Assembly: GCA_951804985.1 (NCBI GenBank)
Contig: OX638133.1
Span: 70,500,367-70,564,366 of the forward strand
Direction: 5' to 3'
Source of the DNA: Dryomyza anilis
Taxonomy: Eukaryota; Arthropoda; Insecta; Diptera; Dryomyzidae
Length of the DNA stretch: 64,000 bases
Shown: piece by piece, positions 1 to 10,500 of the stretch
Position numbering within the stretch: the stretch's first letter is position 1
Layout of the letters: every line of letters starts with the position of its first letter
Notes under the pieces: generated by a model
Told to the model about the DNA's origin: nothing
Seen by the model: the letters and a program-made list of their open reading frames with translations, nothing else
Databases searched by the model: none
Made by a program: the position numbers and the translations under genes

Positions 1-1046
1 ATTTATTTGGTTGATTCAGTTGCCGTAACAAATGCACAAACGTCAAATTTTGGTAGAATGATAAATGCAATCATGAGGTTACTACAACCAAACGTGCAGT
101 TGTGCGGACTAACATGTCGGTTAGAGTAAAATATGGTACGTTCATTTTAATGGCATGAGGTTACAACAAATGTATTTCGGTTGCAAGACTGAAACGATGG
201 TTCAATTAACCTCATGCCAAAAGGGAATTTTTATTTAATTTACCTACCATTTTTTTACAAGATCAAGACATTTATTAATCATTTCTTCCATAGAATTCCA
301 TAAAATTTGCATAAAAAGTCTTTATCCATGAATCCGTCATAAATTTACATGTCTCACATAATATCTAAATAAAACTCTCGAGTCAACAGATTCTCTAATT
401 GATAAATTCTCAATTGATCACAGAGAATCTGCGCGTGTAGAGATTAAAATAGATTTTTTCCTTAGCGTAATCTCTCCCTCGACAAACACTAAATAGTTTT
501 CCACCAGAACATATCTTCACACTCACTATCAGTAGCTGTTGGGAAATGCGTGAGCAAACACATTATTCCGAGACAATAGGACCCGATACAACATAAACCC
601 ACCGACAGGAATGTGAGGCAGACGGCAAAATGTTTAAATAGTTTGAAGACAAAAAGTGAAAAAAAAAATTATTCCCCAAATATTTCACGAAATTCTATGT
701 GTGTGATAAAACTACAAACGTATCTACGATATACGACGGATACAGGAAAAATAGAAAAATATCTAAAATTAAATTTTGAATATAGCTATTAATGCGATGC
801 TTATGACAAGATATACTATAGATTTACTATAGGTGCAGTGTAAAGTGTCTTCTGCCATAATAAAAATAAATAAAATTAAACAAAAAATAACTTAAAATCT
901 CAAAGTGTGCATCTGAGAATTATACGCCTCAACACCGGATATCACAACGCCAGGCAGCATAACGCAAATTAATAATTTTCGCATTTCGCAAATTGTTTTT
1001 CCCCTCTTTGTATACGTCCCCCAACATATTCAACAGTCGCATCGAA
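1..1046. other. Upstream region of the SmydA-like gene, non-coding
   Basis: No convincing coding sequence is visible. A perfect 13-bp inverted repeat (TGGCATGAGGTTA at 151-163, its complement at 207-219) and a related ATGAGGTTAC at about 74 suggest an old repeat in the first 220 bases. The part from about 850 to 1046 probably holds the promoter and 5' UTR of the gene starting at 1047, but I see no decisive TATA box or initiator. Confidence 0.4.
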
Positions 1047-4000
1047 ATGTCAGTGATGCCAAACGAAAATTGTGCTGTATGCCAAGTGCCCGCCAAGCTC
1101 TTCTGCTCCGCCTGCAAACTGGTCAAATACTGCGGTGCCGATCATCAGCGTCAACACTGGAAACAGCACAAAACCGAGTGTCGTCCGTTTCGCGTGGCAA
1201 ATGACGCAGTCTTGGGACGCCATCTGTTGGCCACGCGTAACATCGCCGCGGGCAGCGTCATCTTCGGTGAGGCTCCACTGATCGTTGGGCCCAAATGGTA
1301 TCTAACGGATCGTGAGGAACAGGTGCCGGTGATGCCATGCGTTGGATGCTTCACACCTTGTCGCATGGGTGCTCACCAGTGTCCGAGGTTAGTGCCAATG
1401 AAATGTTTTTAATAAATTAAAATTTATATAATTCTTCTTTATTTCATGTAGATGCCATTGGCCGTGTTGCTCTTCTAGTTGTGCAGGTCTCGAAAATCCC
1501 AACCTGCATGGTCTGGAATGTACAATACTTATGCTCGGCTCGGGTCCATCCTCACAAACGGACGTACGCGCTCTGATGGATTACTATCGCTCTGATGCGC
1601 TGGTGGTGCTCAAGTGTCTGCTACTGCAGCGTCAGAATCCCAAGAAGTGGGCGGAACTAATGGATATGCAGAGTCACGAGGAGGAACGGCTCGGTTCCGA
1701 ATTGCATGTGTAAGTGAGAGTCGATTAAAAGTAGGCCCTGTACTGTTATCGTTTTATTTAAGAAACGTCTCTTTTTTTTTTTGGAATATCTACTAAGATC
1801 CACAGCACTCAGAGAGACTATATCCATTGTACTGTGAAATCTATTTTGTGGTTAATATCACCACAATTTTGTGGTTAATATCACCACGAGCGCCCATGCC
1901 CAAGCCGGGATTCGAACCCAAGACCTTCAGAATGCAAGTCCAGCGCACTATCTCTGGACTGCTGAGGCCGGCTAAGAAACGTCTACTGAATATGAAGAAT
2001 CGTTAACATCTGTTCCAATTTTTGACTATTTTTGAAAATATTGAAAACAAGGCTCCAAAACTTGTTGATTACTTTTAGCTTCATATAGAAATGAAACATA
2101 CACTCAGAAAAAAATCGTATTCAAATTGGTCAATAGGACAGGTATTGATTCAATAGTATACAAAAAATAAATATTTTCATATAAACACAAAAAAGTTTAA
2201 TAGTATTTTGTAGTATTTAATGGGATTTACCAATTAAAATAATAGTGTGTCCTATTGACTTATTTTAATAGCAAAAAAAACTATTGATTTTGTAGTATTT
2301 GTTGAGTGTAGTTTTCCAAAAGAATAACGAATTACAAGAAATTTGTATACACTTTCAATACATTTTTAGAACCATATGGTGCATCACCCCTATTCTGAAG
2401 CCCATCGTAACGGAAATCCGAACCCGGGTTCCACACGGTTTCTGTATTGTCGTACTACGAATTCGATTCGGATCTAAATTCAAATCCGAGCCGGCCCGAA
2501 TGATTGTTTGTATTGCATGTTAGGCCGAATATAGGTAATGTTACCGACATGAAATGGAATAAGTTTTAGAAATATCTAGAGATACAACCTTACTCTCCCC
2601 GAAATGTAAAATAAAATATTTCCACAGAGAACCGGCATTAAGTCACCCGTATATCTGGTCCTACTAAACCCGTATTGTAGGTCACAGAGTAATTCATTGT
2701 GCTATAGATACTTCACAAGGTGGAAGTTTATTACGATCTTCATTACCTTGGACAGATCATATTGTAATGGGTCGACTATCGACCCGGGCCGGCTCGGATT
2801 TGAATTTAGTTATTCTAAGAACGAACAAAACAGCGTTGACGCACACATCTTCAACGCATATATATGCCATATAGCCCGGAGGCTTTGTTAATAATGACGT
2901 TTGATGGAACCTTTTTATCAGCCCTAGTTCGAAAATGTATTCTCGTCATAGAAAAAGAAACAAAGTTGAAATTTGTATGATCAGTTGTTGAAGAGGATAA
3001 GGCAGTGTCCATTAGACTGACAATAACTTCGTATGAAAAAAAAAAAAAAATCATAGAGTTTGATTTTGAAGGTTACCCCCTAGAAATTCTCTATTGGATG
3101 AAAAAATCGATGTGAAGAATTTTCAGCGAAATCCGAATATGGGAAATGGACCCGCCGAGACCTCAAAGTAAGCGTTTTCGTACCTAAATCGACAATTTTA
3201 AAAATGTATTGAAATTAAGTCTCTCAAACACATTAAACTAAAAAAAAGAGGGTAAGTCATCAGTTGGAAAATTTTATTAGCTTTTCAACAAACTATAAAT
3301 GAAATAAAAAAATCCATTCAATTAACATATTAAATTCTGATAAACATTTCAAAATATTTAATTTTGATCTCAATTTTGTTCTCCTTCATTCGATATATAT
3401 AAAAAAAAAACATCGATGCAATGATCCATTATACCGACGATGCAAATTTCCGAGTAATTCCCTACTACACAAAATTAGAAAGGATTCACTTTGGTCCTTT
3501 GAAGGAAGCTTGGAAATAAGGACATGTTTATATATTCATGATATGTGGTTCCTCCTGAGTAGATTTTGTAACGATCGTCTGACTCTCTGTCCGTCTATTA
3601 AAATCACGATTACAGGAAATCAAAAATAGCTTGGTCAAAGAGTTCAACCAACATGAAACCTACGCTCTTTGCACAGAAAAAAATGTACATCATACTGATG
3701 AATTCCGTTCTTCAAACCATGATTCATTGTATAAAAGAACCATTCACATAATATTAATGACTATTAATGATGAACACTTGGTAACTGCGGAAAAAGTGTT
3801 CTTAAATATGATGAATTGTATGTGAAGAATCCGTTTCATGATATTAATGAACAAGAACTTAAAATACAACATATTTTACTTCATATTGAAGAATGCTGTT
3901 CATCAAACCAAATTGTAATCAAAATAATTATTTTTCGTTCATTTTTTGCCGTACTTTACAATTCTCAAGTAGTTTTTGTATGTTATTTCTTATATAATGC

Positions 4001-5701
4001 TCGCTCGACATGCATAAATTTGTTAAATGTTATAATATATTAATTTATAAATACAACTTTTTATTAATAAAAAGTTATATTAATAAAAATATATTTTATT
4101 AAATATATTTAAAAAAAAATGTTTGCATTTTTTTTTTAATGTTTTTTTTAGAAATTTTTTTTCAGACAAAAAAAAAATTTAAATAAAATGTTTGCAAAAC
4201 ACTTTTTTTCGTATTATATTTTTCAAAAAAAATTTTTTTTTTTTTTTTTAAATCGTAAAAAAATATTATATTCATAAATATTATGAAAAAATTCATCAGT
4301 ATGAAGATTCAAAATCATTGTATTGTATTTCGTTCTTCACTATGATGGTCGATAGTACGAATAATTTAATATATATAATGAATGTATTCATCATTATATA
4401 TATGAAATCTAGTAATTGGTGAAAAAATTCGTAATATTTATGAATAAATTCCTCATATTGTTGATTTTTTTCTGTGTGGTATTAAAGATGATCGGTTGAC
4501 AAATCCCTTCACTTTTGTACATATATCTCAAGAACATTTTTGATCTCATTGTAGCGAAGCCGAGCGTCGCATCGTTTCCTATCTGCAGAATAACTTCCTG
4601 CAACGTCTACGCACCGTGGAGCAAAAATCAAAGGAAAAGTATCTCAAAGATTACGACAACGCCGTACTGCATCGCATCTGCGGCATCATCGAAACAAACT
4701 ACATGTGCATCAATCTGCCTACGGGCATGGAACTGAGCGGCGTATTCTATACCGCCTGCATGATGGAGCACACCTGCAAACCGAACTGCTACTTTCGATT
4801 CGATCATCGCAACGGCTTCAAGATCTCTGTGCTGGCCGGACGTAACATCGCCAAGGGCGAACACATCAAGATCATGTACTCGAACATGTTGTGGGGCACG
4901 CAAATGCGTCATGAGCATCTGGCCATCACCAAGCATTTTCAGTGCAGCTGCGAACGTTGCAGCGATGCCACCGAATGCCGAACCTACTTCAGCGCCATGC
5001 TGTGCGTCGGTGATGTGGGCGTCGAGTGCGGCGGTATGCAGCTGCCCAAGGATCCGCTGAGCGCAACAACTGACTGGGCGTGCGACAAGTGTCCCATGGT
5101 AGTCAGTGGCGAGGAGGTAATGCTTTTAGTTATATTATAGAATTTGCTTAACTTCCTTCAACTTCAGGTGCGCTATCTGCTTACACAGATGACCGACGAG
5201 GTGGAGGCTCTGTTGGCGCGCAAACCCACCATTTGTCAGCTGGAGCAACTCATTCAGAAACTGTCAAAGTTTCTGCATCCGAATCATTATCACCTGTTCA
5301 GTCTGAAGCATTCGTTGATTCAATTGTATGGCACGGAACTTGGTTACACATTGCCCAAACTTAGTGTGGCGCAGCTAAAGAAAAAATTGCAAATTTGCCA
5401 GGAGCTATATGCCGTTTGCCAGCTGTTGGACCCCGACACGATACGTCTGTCCATATACGTTGGCATTATACTGTACGAGTGGCAAACGGTGCTCGTCGAG
5501 CAGGCGAAACGTTTACTCACCAAACCAGACAAAACAGCGGCGGACACGGCAGAGGCTTTGGCGGAATGTAAACTGGCTCATGATCAGCTGCTTAAGGCGG
5601 CCAAGGTGCTGGAGAAGGAATTGGACAGTGTGGCAGGCAGCAAGCTAAGCGACGCTATACTCAAGGCCATCAACGGGGTGGAGGCCATGATGAACAATTA
5701 G
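1047..5701 (+). CDS. SET and MYND domain protein, arthropod SmydA family (msta/SmydA-8-like)
   Basis: Four coding exons are joined at GT-AG sites in consistent phase: 1047-1387, 1452-1709, 4555-5116 and 5168-5701, giving 564 residues. A MYND zinc finger opens the protein, with ligands C9, C12, C20, C23, C29, H33, H41 and C45. A split SET domain follows, starting near GRHLLATRNI at about residue 56 and resuming in exon 3 with EHTCKPN (271-277) and Y308. A post-SET cluster CSCERC lies at 330-335. The C-terminal part is helical and resembles other SMYD proteins. SMYD proteins are candidate lysine methyltransferases that bind peptides through MYND, but arthropod SmydA members are mostly uncharacterised and some may lack activity. 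Here the usual NHSC motif reads EHTC. The start at 1047 is the first ATG of the frame; the open frame upstream has none. Intron 2 (2845 bp) is filled with repeats. The exact SmydA paralogue is not settled. Confidence 0.93.
1848..1975 (-). mobile_element. tRNA-derived SINE head with adjoining 23-bp tandem repeat
   Basis: Read on the minus strand from 1975, the sequence resembles a tRNA: GCCGGCC at the 5' side, an A-box-like TAGTGCGCTGG, and a canonical B box GGTTCGAATCC before a closing GGC. It is followed by two copies of GTGGTTAATATCACCAC, spaced 23 bp apart at 1848 and 1871. It lies in intron 2 of the SmydA-like gene in antisense orientation. It could be a single tRNA pseudogene, but a SINE head is likelier given the SINEs elsewhere in the window. 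Confidence 0.6.
2101..2308. mobile_element. 208-bp MITE with TA target duplication
   Basis: The ends read CACTCA and TGAGTG and are flanked by TA on both sides, as in the Tc1/mariner superfamily. Near the ends the two arms share GTCAATAGGACA in opposite orientation. The same motif occurs in the elements at 53170 and 63885. It is inserted in intron 2 of the SmydA-like gene. Confidence 0.6.
2474..2809. repeat. Perfect 25-bp inverted repeat flanking a 286-bp spacer
   Basis: Positions 2474-2498 and 2785-2809 are exact reverse complements and include the core CCGAGCCGGCCCG. The arms are far more GC-rich than the surroundings. They may be the ends, or subterminal parts, of a small transposon in intron 2. 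Confidence 0.6.
3470..3660 (+). repeat. Decayed copy of the TATACCCTACAC repeat family
   Basis: The stretch aligns by eye with the middle of the copy at 58278: TATATATTCATGAT, then CCTCCTGAGTAGATTT, then CTCTGTCCGTCTATT and AAAATCACGATTACAG. Both ends of the element are lost. Confidence 0.5.
3672..4478. mobile_element. About 0.8-kb AT-rich MITE with CACAGAAAAAAAT ends
   Basis: The left end is CACAGAAAAAAATG and the right end is its approximate complement TTTTTTTCTGTGTG. The interior has alternating CATCATACTGATGAATT-like motifs and long A/T runs. A partial copy in the opposite orientation lies at 20278-20480. No transposase is encoded. It occupies the 3' part of intron 2 of the SmydA-like gene. 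Confidence 0.6.
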
Positions 5702-5730
5702 TTAAGGCTTTGTAATTGTTTTAAAAAAGA

Positions 5731-5736
5731 AATAAA
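5731..5736 (+). terminator. Polyadenylation signal of the SmydA-like gene
   Basis: AATAAA lies 30 bp after the stop codon at 5699-5701, the natural place for the 3' end of this transcript. Confidence 0.6.
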
Positions 5737-6167
5737 TAACTTAAATCCTACAATATCGATTTTTTAGACCTTTGCACAAAACTCGCAGATTAACTGAGTC
5801 ATTAAAAGTTCAAAGTTTAAAGTTTAAGATTCGATTTATCGAAACCTACGGAGTCATTTCTTTTGATTTATATACCAAGTAGGCAGATTTAGTATGCTGA
5901 AAACCACTGGGGCCAATTAAATGATTTTCTCCGTAAATAATTCTGTAAATCTTATCTGTAAAATGCGACCACTTTCAACCCTCCAGGACGCTTCGTTCAA
6001 AAGACATTAGCGTTTAAAGAAATCGTTGATAAATCGGCTGATAACTGGGAAGAATTCTTAATGGAATACCAAAGAAATCAGAGCGAAAAAAACAAGTTGT
6101 TGAAATGTTAGGTTAGTAAGGGGGTGCAAACACTTACGGGGGCCTAGTGGTCCATTCTGTTCTCTTT
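5737..6167. other. Intergenic spacer
   Basis: No coding sequence or clear repeat is visible between the end of the SmydA-like gene and the LINE remnant. Confidence 0.5.
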
Positions 6168-7060
6168 TTATCTGTGTGGTAAATATAGTATGTTGACAAC
6201 TAGAAGATTTTCAATTGGAACTTCTACTATTTCTTCCAGTTCTTCAAAGAACCTATTCCCCATGTACTGGAGTCGGGGCGTCTGGATATTTGGACAATCG
6301 CATAGTACCTGTTTAATTGATTCTACTTCCTCAATTTCTTTGCAACTCCTGCAGTAGTCGGCCGCGGGGATGCCCGTCTGTGCGCCATTTTTTGCACAAT
6401 GTCCTATCAGGACGACGATGAGGGTAGCTTCTTCGTTGTTATTTATCAGGCTTTTTGATCTTTTTTTCATTGGTGTGTAACCAGAGACGACGTGAGATAA
6501 CGAAGTCGTCTCTGGATGACCAGTTTGCGTTTGTTTTTATCGTCGTTTTAAGGTCAATATGTCTTCTTAGGACAGCTAATGGAATCCTTATCGAAGGACA
6601 TGCATCATCTATTCTACATGCAGAACCCTGGAGGTGGCTATTGCTTGTTTGCGAGTTAGCGCTCCATTGTTCTCTACTAGGTATTACGATGGAGTAGTTT
6701 GGATTTTTTCTATCTGTGGTGTTATATAGACTGTTTTTGGGAGTTCGATCATGCTGAAAACATCGAGGATAGACGTGTTTCCATATGAGAGTTGCTTCGA
6801 GAATCCTGATTCCTTGAGTCGATTTGCGTTCTTTGCTGCTGTACTCCTTACGAAGTCGTCTACTGTCAGAAGATTGAGCATGATATTCATCCCTATTTGT
6901 GGAGTGGATTTCATTGCGCCTGTAATACTGGTGCATGCCAATCTTTGTACTTTGTTCATTTTCCTAAGAAATGTAGTCTTCTTTATCGCTTCCCACCATA
7001 CAGTAGAGTCGTACGTTAATATGGGTCTAACGATCGCTGTGTACATCCAGTGGATGTAAA
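6168..7060 (-). mobile_element. Decayed non-LTR retrotransposon (LINE), 3' part, probably R1/LOA-like
   Basis: Minus-strand frames carry two recognisable pieces. At 7046-6684 the end of a reverse transcriptase reads YTAIVRPILTY, VWWEAIKK, then NKVQRLACTSITGAM, as in insect non-LTR elements. At 6470-6168 is the usual C-terminal tail with GHCAKNG, GIPAADYCRSC and VLCDCPNIQTPRLQYMG, whose CRSC and LCDCP cysteines match the tail motif of this group. The pieces lie in different frames and the RNase H region between them is not readable, so it is 5'-truncated and dead. It separates the 3' ends of the SmydA-like gene and Ars2. Confidence 0.85.
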
Positions 7061-7520
7061 GTTTCCAAATTTCATTTGTTTTTGTGAAGAGTATTTGTGA
7101 GAGTCAAAATATAAAGAAAAACACAATAATTATAGTTTTTAGGCAATTTCAAAAAATTGAGAATAAAGTCTTGGTTAGGATCTAAACTAAGATCGAGAAT
7201 ACATTATGGTTATATGGTATATTTTTCTTCTTTTACCATCAGATGCCTAAACCGTTTTTAATTCAAAACAAAAGGGTGCTGCTCAATTGCAAGATATATT
7301 TAATATAAAAAAATCCTAGTTTATATTAAAAGAAAACTCCATAATTACGATGACATCAAAAATTATAATATTTATTATATAAAGTCCCGTCTCTCGACTC
7401 CTGTGTAGTGTATATTCTCGCCTATACATGCGTCACATTCATCTAAAGTTACATTATAATTATAAACCCATACATTTTAAACATTCATATTATATATAAT
7501 AATAAGAGAAGAAACTTATT
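7061..7520. other. 3' flank and likely 3' UTR of the distal Ars2 isoform
   Basis: The stretch is AT-rich and has no coding potential. It contains a minus-strand AATAAA at 7371-7376. Confidence 0.4.
7371..7376 (-). terminator. Candidate polyadenylation signal for the distal Ars2 isoform
   Basis: AATAAA on the minus strand lies about 145 nt after the stop of the distal terminal exon. In AT-rich DNA this match could be by chance. Confidence 0.4.
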
Positions 7521-7599
7521 TTAATTAAACATATCAACTGGATCTTGTGGAGCATCCAAATCTCGGTACTGTATTATCTGGCGATACTCTCCGCCGGCT
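7521..7599 (-). CDS. Ars2: Ars2 distal alternative terminal exon
   Basis: The acceptor TTCCAG ends at 7600. The exon completes the split Arg codon from the exon ending at 8886 and encodes AGGEYRQII, then [16 protein letters not shown] and a stop. The YRDLDAP block matches the canonical ARS2 C-terminus, so this looks like the ancestral version. Its reading frame extends unbroken only within the exon and part of the intron, as expected. Confidence 0.85.
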
Positions 7600-10500
7600 C
7601 TGGAAACATAGAAGCACAAAAAACAAAGAAGCATCATTGTCGGAGTGTTGCATTGGTTATGTTTTATTAGAGTTACTATTTTGTATTTATATAATATAAT
7701 AATTATAATTAATATTGTACTGTGAGTAAAAAAATATACACGACATTGAAAAATTGACAAGAGTTATAAAATAATTAAATGATCTACGAACTACAACACA
7801 AAAGATAAAACCGTTTATATAATAAAAAAACAAAAAATCAAAAGTGCTGGAAAACTATAAATTCATTAAAATTCAGAAACTTTGTGGAAAATTAATTAAC
7901 TAAATACATTGTAGTAAATATTTAGAGTAGAGTAGTTTTTGTAGAGTAGATTTTAGTGCAAATTTTATAGTAGATTTGATAGCAGTATGTGGTACATAGC
8001 AATAAAATTAAATTCAGTGACGCCGACGTTAAGTAATTAAGAACGTGTGTGAGTGTGAAAGTCTAAATATTTTGCTTGTTATGTTTTCTCTTTTTTTATC
8101 ATTTTCATTAGTCGAACATATCGAAGTTCGCTGGTGCATCCAAATCATGATAACCAATAATGCGACGCTGGTGGTCCATGGGCAATTCTCTGCAAAATTT
8201 CACAGATTTGGCAAAATTTCAATGCGTTACAAATAATAGAAGAAATTAGATAATTCGAGTTACTTAATACATACAAAACTACACACAAAAATGCTTGGAA
8301 TTTAAGAAAACAGCACATTCAAAAGGTAATGGTGAAGGGCTCTCAATACAAGTAGACAGAAATGTTCAGTTATTAGAAGGATTAATTAGAAATAGTAAAT
8401 GAATTAGAAAATGTAATAGAAACTTTCAATGTACCGAAATTACAAATCATAGCTGCGTTTTTTCATAATTTAAATTTGAGCCGGAACAAATTTTATACGC
8501 ACAACAAAAACAACGCTTGAGCTAGAGTCACTTTACATATTTAGTAAGTACAAATTTAACTGTGCTGAATGTAGCTTACAGCATTTATATTTATAAACGT
8601 CAAAGACAAATGTTATATGGTAGCAAAGACATAAACCTTGATTGATTGATTGAAAATTGTGTATCATCATTTGAGTCACATCGTTCTTTTCAAAACTGCT
8701 TTGATCCGGAGCAAGAAATTATGAAAAAACATCTATGACTTCAATTAACTCTGTGTGAAATAAATAACTATTGCCAGTCTTTAATATTATCATGAACTTT
8801 CTTGTATCTCATTAATTCCACTTGAATATTGAAATATTTCCATCTTCTTATATTTAGAGCCTTTCCGGACCAAGTTTTTGCTTACCTGCGTCCGCCGAAA
8901 CCTCGTCCGCGGCTGCTCATCATCATTGGTGGCGCATAAGCGGCATACGGTGGATATGCGGGATATGCAGGAGCGCGATAACTAAAAAGAAAGCAGCAAA
9001 ACATTTTAAATACTCCTCCTCTTTTATGGGGAATTTCACCACAACATACCCGCCACTCGATTCCGAATTTGTGCGCTTCGTATTACCAGGATGCTCTGGT
9101 AGCTGTGGCCTCTTCGGATCGCGCAGATAGTTATTAAAGAATTCGACCTCCTTGCGCACTTCGTCCACCTTCTCAACATGTTTGTTGAATATGTGCTTCC
9201 GTATGAATTCCGGTCCCTTGAACTTTTTGCCCGACAGCGGACACAGCCACTTGTCTTTCGCCAGTTCTTGCGTATTGGCCTGCACAAATTTCTCCACCTC
9301 AACTTCGGCCTCCTTGGAGCCAAGATTCTTAAGCTCCTCCTCCTCGATGGGTGTCGTTTTCGTGAGGAAGGTCTGCATTTTGTTTTCGAAATTCTTGATA
9401 TAGTCCTGCATGTCATTCTGCGAGACCTTTTGAGGCGCAGGGCCACGCGCATGTATGATGCCGCAACGATTTGGCATCTCATCCTCGTACGGATACTCGC
9501 AGTGATTGTAAAAGTCCACAGAGTGCACAATGCGCAAGTACATAATGAGCCGATCCAGCACACCGATGAGCTGCACATCTCGTTCGATAACCTCACCATC
9601 AGCGTCCTTGTTCTCACCCGCACTCAGACCCAAGAGTTCGTCCTCCTCGGCGGATGCCTCCTCGATGAGAAAGTCGGTGATGTTCTGCAGCACTGGGTTG
9701 TTCGAATTGAAACCGAAGCTGGCTGTCACGTGCTCCTTTGCGCCATTTGAATGCGCCGCATCAGCTGTGCTTTCGTTTTCTTTCTCCTATAATTGTGGAA
9801 GAACGTGTTAATTGTTTTGTCGGATCTGCTTCTGCAGTCGTACTCACCCATAACTTGAATCTCTCATCCAGATTCATTGCAATCTTTGCGCACAGCTTGA
9901 TGTCCGACCTCAAAATAGTTTTGTGCGCTGTCATGCCGTTTACCGGTCGGACTCGTCGACTCAAATCACGATTGACTATGGCGCCCATTTCACAGTCGCG
10001 CAACCTCGTGTTGTTCAAGTTCCAACAATACTCTTTAATGTTCACATCACGTTTGAATGTCACCCAGCCGCGTCGATACCAACGTCGTTCCACCAAAGGA
10101 TCAGCTATGGCTACGCGCAGATAGCCATCAAAACGTTGGCAGATTGTTTCAATCTCCGCCTTGGTTATAGAAGGCGCCAGATTACGCAGAAAGATGGACG
10201 AAGTGCGATGCAGCGCACGTGGTGACGGCACGTCCTTCTCTTTGTCCAGGTCAATGGTTTCCGGTTCGTCTTCTACCTTGACATTTACAACAGTCACAAT
10301 ATTTTCACCATCTTCAGGCTTTTCGTCAGACTTCTCTTTCACAACATCGTCACCATCATCTTCCTTCTTTTCGAGCGCGTTTTCGATGTTTTCTTTTGTG
10401 CTAACTGCATCTGCTTCATTTTTCTCAACCTTCTCAGTGTCGGCTTCTTGCTCCTCTTCGTCGTCTTTTGGCACTTCTGCAGCAATATCTAATTTCTTAT

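Noticed and set aside
993..1046. Start of the SmydA-like protein upstream of 1047
   Set aside because: The upstream extension of the frame begins at a TTG, not an ATG. The first ATG is at 1047, shortly before the conserved MYND cysteines.
9036..9623. 195-codon minus-strand Arg-rich frame
   Set aside because: It is an off-frame shadow of Ars2 exon 6.
9178..9750. 190-codon plus-strand open frame
   Set aside because: It lies antisense to Ars2 exon 6, which encodes the conserved C2H2-finger region; it has no domain of its own.
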